From an uncultured Prevotella sp. (lineage in GTDB: Bacteria; Bacteroidota; Bacteroidia; Bacteroidales; Bacteroidaceae): a stretch of 36,288 nt of DNA. Each line of letters starts with the position of its first letter. Within the stretch, counting starts at the first letter, position 1. The DNA lies in NCBI GenBank assembly GCA_944320255.1, contig CALUGU010000017.1:1-36288 (forward strand), given 5' to 3'. Position numbers and translations under genes: made by a program. The notes beneath the pieces are model-generated. The model saw nothing but the letters and a program-made list of their open reading frames with translations, was not told where the DNA came from and did no database searches. Positions 1 through 7,833 of this stretch are shown piece after piece.

Positions 1-242
1 GCGGCGCGCTTGGGGCTGGCCACGCGCTTGTACATCGTCTCGTTGGGCAGCACGTAGAAGTACTTGCCGCCCAGGCTCGTGGCCTTCGCCACCTTGAGCT
101 GCTTCATGTCGCGGCTCAGCGTGGCCTGTGTGACGTTGTAACCCTCCTTGGCGAGGGCCTTCAACACGTCGTCCTGGCAACACAACTCCTGGCTTGATAT
201 GAGCATCCGCAACGTCTGCAACCTGCTGTTCTTCGATTTCAT
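1..242 (-). CDS. argR: Arginine repressor ArgR, N-terminal part (runs off the window)
   Basis: Reading the minus strand from the ATG at 242 gives about 80 residues beginning MKSKNSRLQTLRML and continuing through VTQATLSRDMKQL to GGKYFYVLPNE. This is the winged helix-turn-helix DNA-binding domain of the ArgR/AhrC family; the TQATLSRD segment is the family's recognition-helix signature. The C-terminal arginine-binding and hexamerisation domain lies beyond base 1. Family members repress arginine biosynthesis, or activate arginine catabolism, when arginine is bound. The start is chosen because it gives the usual short arm before the winged helix and lies just downstream of a promoter and an ARG-box-like palindrome. 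Family assignment is firm; only the missing C-terminus limits it. Confidence 0.9.
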   Translation of the reverse strand, partial: MKSKNSRLQTLRMLISSQELCCQDDVLKALAKEGYNVTQATLSRDMKQLKVAKATSLGGKYFYVLPNETMYKRVASPKRA

Positions 243-270
243 AATCTGTATATTTATGCAGTTACGAATG

Positions 271-302
271 CAAAAGTATGAATAAATATTCAAAACGGCA
301 AG
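271..302 (-). promoter_or_regulatory. Candidate promoter of argR
   Basis: On the minus strand CTTG (302-299) is followed after 20 bases by TACTTTTG (278-271), a match to the Bacteroidetes TAnnTTTG element with a one-base variant of the TTTG element. The -7 element ends 28 bases before the argR start. Confidence 0.5.
277..294. promoter_or_regulatory. Probable ARG box in front of argR
   Basis: The palindrome TATGAATAAATATTCAAA contains TGAAT, four A/T bases and ATTCA, which is the core of the ArgR operator known from enterobacteria. It sits between the presumed -33 and -7 elements of the argR promoter, where a bound repressor would block RNA polymerase. A weaker match, TGTATATTTATGCA, lies at 247-260, with its centre 32 bp away. 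Operator identity is inferred from the match and position; Bacteroidota ArgR sites are less well characterised than E. coli ones. Confidence 0.6.
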
Positions 303-340
303 AAAATATGCAACTTTTTGCATATTTTCTTGCCGTTTTG
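291..340. repeat. Perfect 23-bp inverted repeat with a 4-base loop
   Basis: The arms 291-313 and 318-340 are exact reverse complements around CTTT. The outer arm is CAAAACGGCAAG and the inner part is AAAATATGCAA. The element overlaps the -33 region of the argR promoter and the edge of the ARG box. Its AAGAAAATATGC core recurs in the hairpins near 24750-24870. It could act as a terminator or protein-binding site, or be a small dispersed repeat. Confidence 0.85.
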
Positions 341-341
341 A

Positions 342-503
342 AGAAGTTATAGAATTTAGAGAAGTTAACGCTCACTGCGTGAGCTAAGAAGTTATAGCCA
401 AATGCTTAGTTGTTTAATCATAAAATAACAAGCAATAAAGGTAATGGCTTTAACTTCTTAGCTCACGCAGTGAGCGTTAACTTCTCTAAATTCTTTAACT
501 TCT
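342..503. repeat. Long inverted repeat between argR and the Bax-inhibitor gene
   Basis: Arms 342-396 and 449-503 are 55 bases each with one mismatch, and the pairing continues a few bases inward. The arms contain GTTAACGCTCACTGCGTGAGC, itself partly palindromic. The transcript would form a very long hairpin immediately downstream of the Bax-inhibitor stop codon, so it may end that transcript. There is no U-tract of classical length. No protein-coding content is seen in 243-511. Confidence 0.85.
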
Positions 504-511
504 AAAAATCC

Positions 512-1231
512 TCACTCCCTGTTCCCGCCGAATATCCTGAGCAGGTAAAGGAAGAGGTTGATGAAGTCAAGATACAGCGAGAGCGACCCCATCAGGGCGA
601 TTTTCTGCGCGTCCTCCGTCATGTCGTCGGCCTGCACCAGCATCATCTTGATTTTCTGGGTGTCATAAGCCGTAAGACCGACGAATATGAGCACGCCCAC
701 GTAACTCAATATCAGGCTGAAGCCGCCGCTCTTAACCAGGAACACGTTGACGAACGTGGCGATGATAAGCCCTATGAGAGCCATCATCAGTATGCGCCCA
801 AGCGACGAGAGGTCGGCCTTGGTGAAATAGCCTATCAGCGACATTGCGGCGAACGTGCCCGCCGTGATGAAGAACACGGAGCTTATCGACTGCATCGTGT
901 AAGCCAGGAAAATCACCGACAGCGTGGCGCCGTTGAGCACCGAATAGAGCACGAACAGCATCGTGGCCGTGGGCAGCGAGAGGCGGTCGATGCGCGCCGA
1001 GACGTACCACACCAGCGCAACCTCGGCTATCAGCAGCGCCCACATCTTCCACTGCGCGCTGAACAGCGCCGACAGTATGCCGGGGCTGGTGGCCACGCCG
1101 TAGGCCGTGAAGCCCGTGATGACGAGCGCGAGCGTCATCCACACGTACACCTTGCGCATCAATGCGGGGAAGGCCACCGATGCGGCCTGTTCTTTCTCGC
1201 GTATGAGTTCATACAATCTTTCTTCGTTCAT
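512..1231 (-). CDS. Bax inhibitor-1/YccA family membrane protein
   Basis: A 239-residue protein of the BI-1 (TMBIM/YccA/YbhL) family. About 35 residues of soluble N-terminus (MNEERLYELIREKEQAA) precede seven hydrophobic segments. The family signature AYDTQKIKMM follows the sixth helix, and the C-terminus SLYLDFINLFLYLLRIFGG is typical of bacterial members. Family proteins act in the inner membrane; structurally studied bacterial homologues conduct calcium in a pH-dependent way, and others affect membrane protease regulation. Length matches E. coli YbhL closely. It is a stand-alone minus-strand gene; a TATGTTTG promoter element lies about 50 bases upstream and a long hairpin follows its stop. 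The physiological role in this organism is unknown. Confidence 0.92.
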   Translation of the reverse strand: MNEERLYELIREKEQAASVAFPALMRKVYVWMTLALVITGFTAYGVATSPGILSALFSAQWKMWALLIAEVALVWYVSARIDRLSLPTATMLFVLYSVLNGATLSVIFLAYTMQSISSVFFITAGTFAAMSLIGYFTKADLSSLGRILMMALIGLIIATFVNVFLVKSGGFSLILSYVGVLIFVGLTAYDTQKIKMMLVQADDMTEDAQKIALMGSLSLYLDFINLFLYLLRIFGGNRE

Positions 1232-1281
1232 AATCTTCTAATTTGGTTCTTTTTTAACGTGAATAAAATACATTCAGACTA

Positions 1282-1289
1282 CAAACATA
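1282..1289 (-). promoter_or_regulatory. -7 promoter element of the Bax-inhibitor gene
   Basis: The minus strand reads TATGTTTG here, a full match to TAnnTTTG, 51 bases ahead of the start codon. No good TTTG element is seen 19-21 bases further upstream. Confidence 0.4.
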
Positions 1290-1388
1290 CGTAAAAAATC
1301 AGCAACCGCCGTGATTTTTAAGGAAAAACATAGATTATTCACAAAAATTCTTGTTTTCAGGACAAGGACAATTTGCCGTATTCCGCAA

Positions 1389-1500
1389 TGTAAAAGACGG
1401 CAAAACAGGACGCAAAAAACGGCCTTTTACAAGCCCGTTTACCATATATCGCATTTTAAAGAAACAACAGTGTAACCTTTTGGTTTACACTTGAGTAAAC
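1389..1500. promoter_or_regulatory. Cluster of inverted repeats upstream of the large operon
   Basis: This A/T-rich region holds TGTAAAAG (1389-1396) facing CTTTTACA (1424-1431), a hairpin with arms AGTGTAACC (1469-1477) and GGTTTACACT (1482-1491), and the operator-like arrangement GTTTAC, six bases, GTAAAC at 1483-1500. A further GTTTAC lies at 1437-1442. The cluster ends about 70 bases before the likely -7 element of the operon. These look like binding half-sites for a dimeric regulator, but no regulator is encoded in the operon. Nothing else is recognised in 1290-1746 apart from the promoter element. Confidence 0.35.
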
Positions 1501-1569
1501 GATTATGAATAAAACGGTTTAAAAACAAGTTTTTTTGAATTTACATACCTTTTATATATAAATATTTAT

Positions 1570-1577
1570 TAACTTTG
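1570..1577 (+). promoter_or_regulatory. Candidate -7 element for the large operon
   Basis: TAACTTTG matches TAnnTTTG exactly. No TTTG is present at the expected 19-21 base spacing, so activation by another factor or another start site is possible. If used, the leader before the first gene would be about 160 bases. Confidence 0.35.
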
Positions 1578-1746
1578 CCACAAATACTAACTCCAAAACC
1601 TGCCAAAACAAGAGATTTGCATCCTTAATCGTCTAAATAATCAAGCCGCAAAGCTCACTTTTGTCCGGACAGGACGACAATATACGAGAAAATGAGCGAA
1701 AAATGGTGGCGGCTCTTGAAAAATTAATCATCTAAATTAAAAACTT

Positions 1747-4700
1747 ATGGAACACCTGATTGCCAACTCCGGGATTCACTTCATCATTAAGGAAATAGAG
1801 ATAAATCCCTCAGAACCATTAAGACTAAGCAACGGAAAAATATTAAAATATTCATTTTGCGAGACAGAGGACTTCATTTCCGGGACAAAGGTTTTCGACT
1901 TGCTGTACTACAACAACGATGAAAGCAAGTACATCCCTATCGACGAGCTGCTTACGGCTGAAGACGGCGTATTACGCCGCCCTAACGGACGTGAAGAACT
2001 TGACGAAGCCGGTATGCCGATAATGCTCCCCGGCTGCAAAACCACGCTGTTCACCACATATAACGACGACGATGACGATGTGTTCAGCATCAACTCGCTA
2101 CACCAATTCAGGCTGAAAGCCCCCGAAAACGGATTGATACAGACTCCGGCCTTTGAACTATTACAAAACAAATGGCTGCCGATGCCGATGTTTCTTAAAG
2201 AAGTTGACGGTGTGACGAGCGGCTTCCCGTTGGGATGGTGCCGGATGAAAATGGTCAAGACGGGAGAAGGAACGAAAAAAGGATTTGAACGTTACAGGCT
2301 CGTATGGGCATTTGACACACAGACGGCGACCGACCCATTGTCGATGCTAAAGCCCTACATAGACAACGAGCAAGCAGATTTCTGCTTGTGCAACAAGGTT
2401 GACTTGCTGAAAGACTTTATGTCGTCAGGCGAGGATTTTCACGCCTTTTCGGACTATATAGCGGCACTGCTCGGCATCAACCTGACAAGAGACGACATCT
2501 CATATATGTTCAAGGCGTTTTACATTTACTTCTTGAACTTCATACGCCTTTCAGGCGGTGCACCGGAAGTCACGTTGCACGACAAGCCGGGACTCGCAGT
2601 ACCAGTAGACCTTGTCCTGGACATCGGAAATTCAAGGACGTGTGGAATACTGTTTGAAAGAGGCGAGTTCACCAAGGGGAAGATGCTGGAACTGCGCAAC
2701 CTTTCAAAACCGTGGATACTATACGAGAACAAGACTTTCGACATGCGCATCGTGTTCCGCAAGGCGGACTTCGGCAACGACATCGTGCTTGACGAAGACC
2801 TGTTCCAATGGAAAAGTTTTGTGCGCATCGGTGAAGAAGCGCGCGACCTGATCTACCGCTCCATTGAAGACGAAGGTCTCGCAGAGAAGAATACGAATTA
2901 TTCAAGCCCCAAGCGATACCTGTGGGACACGAAACCCGTGAAAGCCCAATGGGAAAACCTCACCACGACCGACGACCCCTTCAACGTATTGCTGTCGAAT
3001 GCAATCTCAGTTCCGGCGCTTTCCGAATTGTTCCAAGAAGACGGGACATACGTAGGCGACACCCAGCAACAAAAGGACAAAGCCGGCGAACTGCTTGACT
3101 TCAAGAAAGAAGAGCACCATTATTCACGCTCCTCGCTTATGACGTTCGCCTTGATAGAGATATTCCAACAGGCCGTCACGCAAATCAACTCGGTAAAATA
3201 CCGCGAGAAATGGGGCGAGGTAGACTGTCGGCGTTACATAAGGAATGTCATTGTCACCTGCCCCACCGCGATGCCCCTGAAAGAGCAAGTACGGCTGCGC
3301 CAATGTGCAGCCGAGGCCTACGACGCCGTAACGAAATGCATGCCAGGCCTGCCTATGCCTGAAATCACGCCATCGGCAGCGTCGCTAACCTTGAACGCAA
3401 AAAAACGGACATGGGCCTACGACGAGGCTTCATGCTGCCAGCTGGTTTACCTATACGCCGAGATCGCCCAACGCTACAATGGAGAGATACACAAATTCTT
3501 CGAGCTGAAAGGACACGTACGTCCGGAGCTGAAAGAGGAAGGCTACCCGTACAAGGCACTGACCATAGGAACTGTGGACATAGGAGCCGGCACTACGGAC
3601 ATCATGGTGTGCGCATACGAATACGAAGGGCTGGGACGCAGCAAAATAACGCCGACGCCGTTGTTCTGGGACAGCTTCTACCTCGCCGGCGACGACATAC
3701 TGCGCAACCTGGTGCAAAACTTCGTGATAGAAGGCAAGGAACACGGACAACCCGACATGGGGAACATCAGCGCAGCATTGACGGCCAGAGTTTTAGCAAT
3801 GGACGACGACGCCTTGTCGGCAATGCCGTGCCTTACCGACAACATAGTTTATAAAGACAAGGTGGCTGACATCCGCGCCACCATCGATGAAGATGAGAAA
3901 CAAGCAAAAAAAATAGCTTTTGCCTCAAACCTGATACATGACTTCTTCGGCATCGACAGCTCGATGATGAGTTTCAAGGACCGTCGCTGCCGTAACGACT
4001 TCAACACCCAAATATCTGTCCCGATAGCCCAGTTGATGTTGGAACTGTTGCGCTGCCATAGACCTTCAAGGCTTTACAGTTTTGACGAGATTTTTCCTGG
4101 CCTGAAGCCCGCTGGATACCTGCTCGATTATTTCGAGCATCATTTCGGTTTCCGTTTTGAGGAACTGTCGTGGAGGTTTGTCCCGGAAGAGGTGGCCTGC
4201 ATCGTGAAAGCAACGATGGAACCCCTTATGAAACAGCTGGCCCTGGTCCTCTACACACAGCATTGCGACATAATAGTCTTGGCCGGACGTCCGACATCGC
4301 TCGACACAATCACCGAACTGTTCATAAAATACGTGCCGACATCGCCAGACAGGCTTATACGCCTCAACGACTACCATGTAGGCTCATTCTTCCCGACCGC
4401 CGACGGACAAGGATATTTTTACGACCAAAAGGCAATAGTGGCCGTCGGGGGCATGGTAGGCTACCTCGCCTCACACGCCGGCCTGAAAGGGCTAGTCATC
4501 GACTTCTCAAAAATGACGGAAAAAATGAAATCAACGGCCAACTACATCGGAGATTACAACTATAAGCGCCAAGTCGTCACCGAGTCCGTATTGACACCCG
4601 CCCAATCAATGGCCACACTGAACATCGCCGTATTCCCTGCATTCATAGGATGCCGGCAGTTCGATTCTCCCATATACCAAGCAAGGCCGTTGTACGCCAT

Positions 4701-4908
4701 ATACGACAAAAGCGGCCGCGGCTCGTTAGCGGTGACGCTGTCCCGCAATTTCCATGAAGACAAGGAACACCTTATGATAGAGGACGTGACAGACGCCGAA
4801 GGCAATACCATGCCTAAAGGTTCGATAGAACTCGTACAACAATCGTTAGCCGATGACGGCAATTATTGGCTTGACAAGGGCGAATTTGAATTAACCATTA
4901 AAAAATAA
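1747..4908 (+). CDS. SrfB-like actin/Hsp70-fold ATPase (first gene of the operon)
   Basis: A 1053-residue protein that resembles the SrfB 'virulence factor' family. After about 285 residues of unrecognised N-terminal sequence, VDLVLDIGNSRTCG (Asp292) looks like the phosphate-1 loop of the actin/Hsp70/sugar-kinase fold, TVDIGAGTTDIMV (Asp611) is a clear phosphate-2 loop, and IIVLAGRPTSL (846-850) resembles the adenosine motif. It should therefore bind and probably hydrolyse ATP. No signal peptide or membrane segment is seen, so it is cytoplasmic. Its stop is nine bases before the SrfC-like gene; SrfB and SrfC are also adjacent in Salmonella srfABC. The biochemical function of SrfB is not established. 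The fold call is firm; the SrfB family name comes from motif pattern, size and the neighbouring gene. Confidence 0.75.
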   Translation: MEHLIANSGIHFIIKEIEINPSEPLRLSNGKILKYSFCETEDFISGTKVFDLLYYNNDESKYIPIDELLTAEDGVLRRPNGREELDEAGMPIMLPGCKTTLFTTYNDDDDDVFSINSLHQFRLKAPENGLIQTPAFELLQNKWLPMPMFLKEVDGVTSGFPLGWCRMKMVKTGEGTKKGFERYRLVWAFDTQTATDPLSMLKPYIDNEQADFCLCNKVDLLKDFMSSGEDFHAFSDYIAALLGINLTRDDISYMFKAFYIYFLNFIRLSGGAPEVTLHDKPGLAVPVDLVLDIGNSRTCGILFERGEFTKGKMLELRNLSKPWILYENKTFDMRIVFRKADFGNDIVLDEDLFQWKSFVRIGEEARDLIYRSIEDEGLAEKNTNYSSPKRYLWDTKPVKAQWENLTTTDDPFNVLLSNAISVPALSELFQEDGTYVGDTQQQKDKAGELLDFKKEEHHYSRSSLMTFALIEIFQQAVTQINSVKYREKWGEVDCRRYIRNVIVTCPTAMPLKEQVRLRQCAAEAYDAVTKCMPGLPMPEITPSAASLTLNAKKRTWAYDEASCCQLVYLYAEIAQRYNGEIHKFFELKGHVRPELKEEGYPYKALTIGTVDIGAGTTDIMVCAYEYEGLGRSKITPTPLFWDSFYLAGDDILRNLVQNFVIEGKEHGQPDMGNISAALTARVLAMDDDALSAMPCLTDNIVYKDKVADIRATIDEDEKQAKKIAFASNLIHDFFGIDSSMMSFKDRRCRNDFNTQISVPIAQLMLELLRCHRPSRLYSFDEIFPGLKPAGYLLDYFEHHFGFRFEELSWRFVPEEVACIVKATMEPLMKQLALVLYTQHCDIIVLAGRPTSLDTITELFIKYVPTSPDRLIRLNDYHVGSFFPTADGQGYFYDQKAIVAVGGMVGYLASHAGLKGLVIDFSKMTEKMKSTANYIGDYNYKRQVVTESVLTPAQSMATLNIAVFPAFIGCRQFDSPIYQARPLYAIYDKSGRGSLAVTLSRNFHEDKEHLMIEDVTDAEGNTMPKGSIELVQQSLADDGNYWLDKGEFELTIKK

Positions 4909-4917
4909 CCTGGAAAC

Positions 4918-7812
4918 ATGATACAAGAAATAATATCACAGATAGAGAACATCAACAAGTCTTTGGCGTGGGTAAAAAAGAACAAGCCCAACGATTATGA
5001 ACAAAAATTCCTGCAACTCGTCGAAGAACGCAGGAAACTGCGCAGGCTGGCGGACGCTCAGCAGGACAGCCCTGCGATAGCGGCATACGGCGAAAGCCAA
5101 GTGGGCAAGTCATACATGATGAACTGCATCTTGCAAAACAACGGCAAACCGTTCCTCATCGAATCCGGCGGCAGGAAATATAACTTCATTGAAGAAATGA
5201 ACCCGAAGACGAAAAACACTGAGGCCACGGGAGTGGTGACACGCTTCACATCATTCAGCCACGCGCCAGGCCGTTACAGTGCGCAATACCCGATAATGAT
5301 GCGTTGCTTCTCCGTGGCCGACGTTGTAATGGTGGTAAGCGACGGTTATTATCTCGACATACAAGACTTTACAACGTACAGCGAAGCCGAGATTGACGAG
5401 ATGGGACAAGGCATATACGACAAATATAAGGACTACCCGAAAAATGAGTATTCACCGATACTAGCCGACGACCTGCTTGACATAAAGGCCTACTACAACA
5501 AACACCTCAATAACGCACAGGCGTTCCTGCACACGTCGTTCTTTGACAAGGTTGCATTAGTGGCAGACAAAATACCTGAACAGGACCTGACGGACGTGTT
5601 CTCAATATTATGGCATAAAAGAAGCGAGCAGACCAAACTTTTCGGAATGCTGACATGTACGCTGAAAAAGTTCCGTTACGCCGAATACGTTTACCTTCCG
5701 GTAGAAGCCCTGTTGCACGACGGCATCAACGAAAACACCGTCATGAGCGTTGACTGCCTAAACGAGCTGTTCCTGGAAAGCCCGCGCTACTTCACAGATG
5801 TTTACCTACGCACTGGCGACAATTATGAAAAGTTAAGCGGACTGACCAAAAGCGAGGTGTGTGCAGTATGCGCAGAGATAATCGTCAAGATAGCCCCTGA
5901 ATACATAGGGAACACAGACTGCTACTGCCTTGACGGAATAACGGACGAAAGCGTAAAAGCCCAACTCACAAAAAACGGAATTAACATAGACATACTGAAA
6001 GACAACGACTTGCTTGACTTTCCGGGGGCACGCTCCCGCCAAAAAAAGGAAAGGGTGACGATGTCTGACCCCAAACAGCTCATAACAGTGCTGCTGCGCG
6101 GGAAAGTCGCCTACCTTTTCAACAAGTACAACAGCCTGAAACTGATAAACGTGCTGCTGTTCTGCCACCACGGGACGAAAACGGAAGTGGCGGAGATACC
6201 ATTGCTGCTGAAAGACTGGGTAATGAACAACGTAGGCGAAACTATGGAAAAGCGCAAACGCACGCTGGAACTCACAGGCGGCATATCCCCGCTGTTCTAT
6301 GTCGGCACAAAATTCAACATCGACATGGAATACAGCGCGGAAAACATAGAAAACAGCATCAACGGCCTGAACGGGCGATGGCAACAAAGGTTCGAGAAAG
6401 TGCTTTATAACGAATGCTTCAACGCCGGAGGCAACCTCGACGCCGAAAGCAAGCCGCTGTTCCTAAACTGGAGAAGCAGCGGCGAACACTTCATGAACAG
6501 CTACCTGCTGCGCGACTACAAGTTCTCAGGCCCGTTGAACAGCAAGTTGTACGAAGGGGAGAAGACCGAAGCCAAGCGCATGCTCATGCCAAAGGAACAT
6601 TACGAAAACCTGCGCTCGACGTTCTGCTCAAGCGAATACGTGAAACGCTTCTTCGCCAACCCTGCCTTGGCATGGGACGTATGCGCCTCGATCGACAACG
6701 ACGGCTCATTGTACATAATGGAAAACCTCTCAAAAGTAGCAAAAAACATTTCCGGCACACGAGACGAACTGTTTAAGGACATATTAGAAAACGCCACACG
6801 GAAAGCTAAAAGTCTAATGGTTGACTACCATGTGAGCACAAACAGTGAAGAAATTCTCGAAAAAAACATCCGCAAAGCATATTCGGTGTTCCGCGAGATG
6901 GACTTCACCTGCAACACTGACAATTACTATTTCGGGCATCTCATACAAGCCTTGCAAATCACCGAAACGGCAAGCTACCGCATAATCCACAAGGTAATGC
7001 AAGGAGCCGACATCAACGACAAAGTAAATTCATTCAAGGATTATGAAATCATCATAAACTCATGCAAAAAGGCCGCACATCCCTTGGAAAAGGCCAAAGA
7101 CGAAGATGAGAAATGGCAGTGCATCATGGATACGTACCGTTTGGCGACACAAGAAGACGCCCGTGAATATTTGCTCAATAAAAACGTAGACCCTGAAAAA
7201 CTTTTCACGAAAGAATACAAACGTAAGATGAACTCTTACGTGATAAGCGATGCCGTTTATGACAAATGGAGCCAAACCATAAAGTCTGTGGACTTCATGA
7301 ACAAGTATGCCGGCGGCAATGGGTTCGACAACATAGCGATGGGCAACCTCATCGACGGACTGCTGTCAGCCGCGGCTGCTGTCAGCCTGCGCGACAAGAT
7401 GGCGGAGTCCATCGCCGAATACGTTAACGTGGTAAACATACACACCGCCAGCGAAGGCCTGTTGGCCGACATCCTCGCAAGCAAGATCAACGATTTCGTT
7501 CTCGACTTCGGTTACCACTACCTTTCAAGCGATGAAATCAGCAATGCCAGGGAAATATGCAACGACAAGAACATACCGGCATTCACATACATACAAAAGG
7601 AACTTCCTGCCACGTATGAAGAAAAAGACCTTACACAAATGTTCAACAATATGCAAACCAACCCGGACGCCATTCTTCCTTCGTTTGAAGACAATTACAA
7701 CAAATGGATTGAATATATGTTCATATCTTTTGTTGCGCATCTCGATTACCCGAACATCGACCATGAGGCAAACAATGCTTTGGCTGAAATATTAGAAAGG
7801 ATGAAAATATAA
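4918..7812 (+). CDS. SrfC-like large P-loop GTPase
   Basis: A 964-residue cytoplasmic protein. After a short helical N-terminus (MIQEIISQIENINKSL), YGESQVGKSYMMN is a Walker A/G1 motif (Gly58 to Ser65). About 300 residues later LLDFPGARSR (Asp367 to Gly370) fits a DxxG G3 motif, followed by a basic stretch. A large insertion between G1 and G3 and a long helical C-terminal half (about 500-964) recall the Virul_Fac/SrfC family and, more loosely, dynamin-like GTPases. No clear NKxD motif was located. Position right behind the SrfB-like gene supports the assignment. It probably works with the SrfB-like ATPase in one complex; this is inferred from operon order only. No membrane helices are seen. 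Confidence 0.7.
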   Translation: MIQEIISQIENINKSLAWVKKNKPNDYEQKFLQLVEERRKLRRLADAQQDSPAIAAYGESQVGKSYMMNCILQNNGKPFLIESGGRKYNFIEEMNPKTKNTEATGVVTRFTSFSHAPGRYSAQYPIMMRCFSVADVVMVVSDGYYLDIQDFTTYSEAEIDEMGQGIYDKYKDYPKNEYSPILADDLLDIKAYYNKHLNNAQAFLHTSFFDKVALVADKIPEQDLTDVFSILWHKRSEQTKLFGMLTCTLKKFRYAEYVYLPVEALLHDGINENTVMSVDCLNELFLESPRYFTDVYLRTGDNYEKLSGLTKSEVCAVCAEIIVKIAPEYIGNTDCYCLDGITDESVKAQLTKNGINIDILKDNDLLDFPGARSRQKKERVTMSDPKQLITVLLRGKVAYLFNKYNSLKLINVLLFCHHGTKTEVAEIPLLLKDWVMNNVGETMEKRKRTLELTGGISPLFYVGTKFNIDMEYSAENIENSINGLNGRWQQRFEKVLYNECFNAGGNLDAESKPLFLNWRSSGEHFMNSYLLRDYKFSGPLNSKLYEGEKTEAKRMLMPKEHYENLRSTFCSSEYVKRFFANPALAWDVCASIDNDGSLYIMENLSKVAKNISGTRDELFKDILENATRKAKSLMVDYHVSTNSEEILEKNIRKAYSVFREMDFTCNTDNYYFGHLIQALQITETASYRIIHKVMQGADINDKVNSFKDYEIIINSCKKAAHPLEKAKDEDEKWQCIMDTYRLATQEDAREYLLNKNVDPEKLFTKEYKRKMNSYVISDAVYDKWSQTIKSVDFMNKYAGGNGFDNIAMGNLIDGLLSAAAAVSLRDKMAESIAEYVNVVNIHTASEGLLADILASKINDFVLDFGYHYLSSDEISNAREICNDKNIPAFTYIQKELPATYEEKDLTQMFNNMQTNPDAILPSFEDNYNKWIEYMFISFVAHLDYPNIDHEANNALAEILERMKI

Positions 7813-7833
7813 ATCAATCAAAGAAAACGTATT

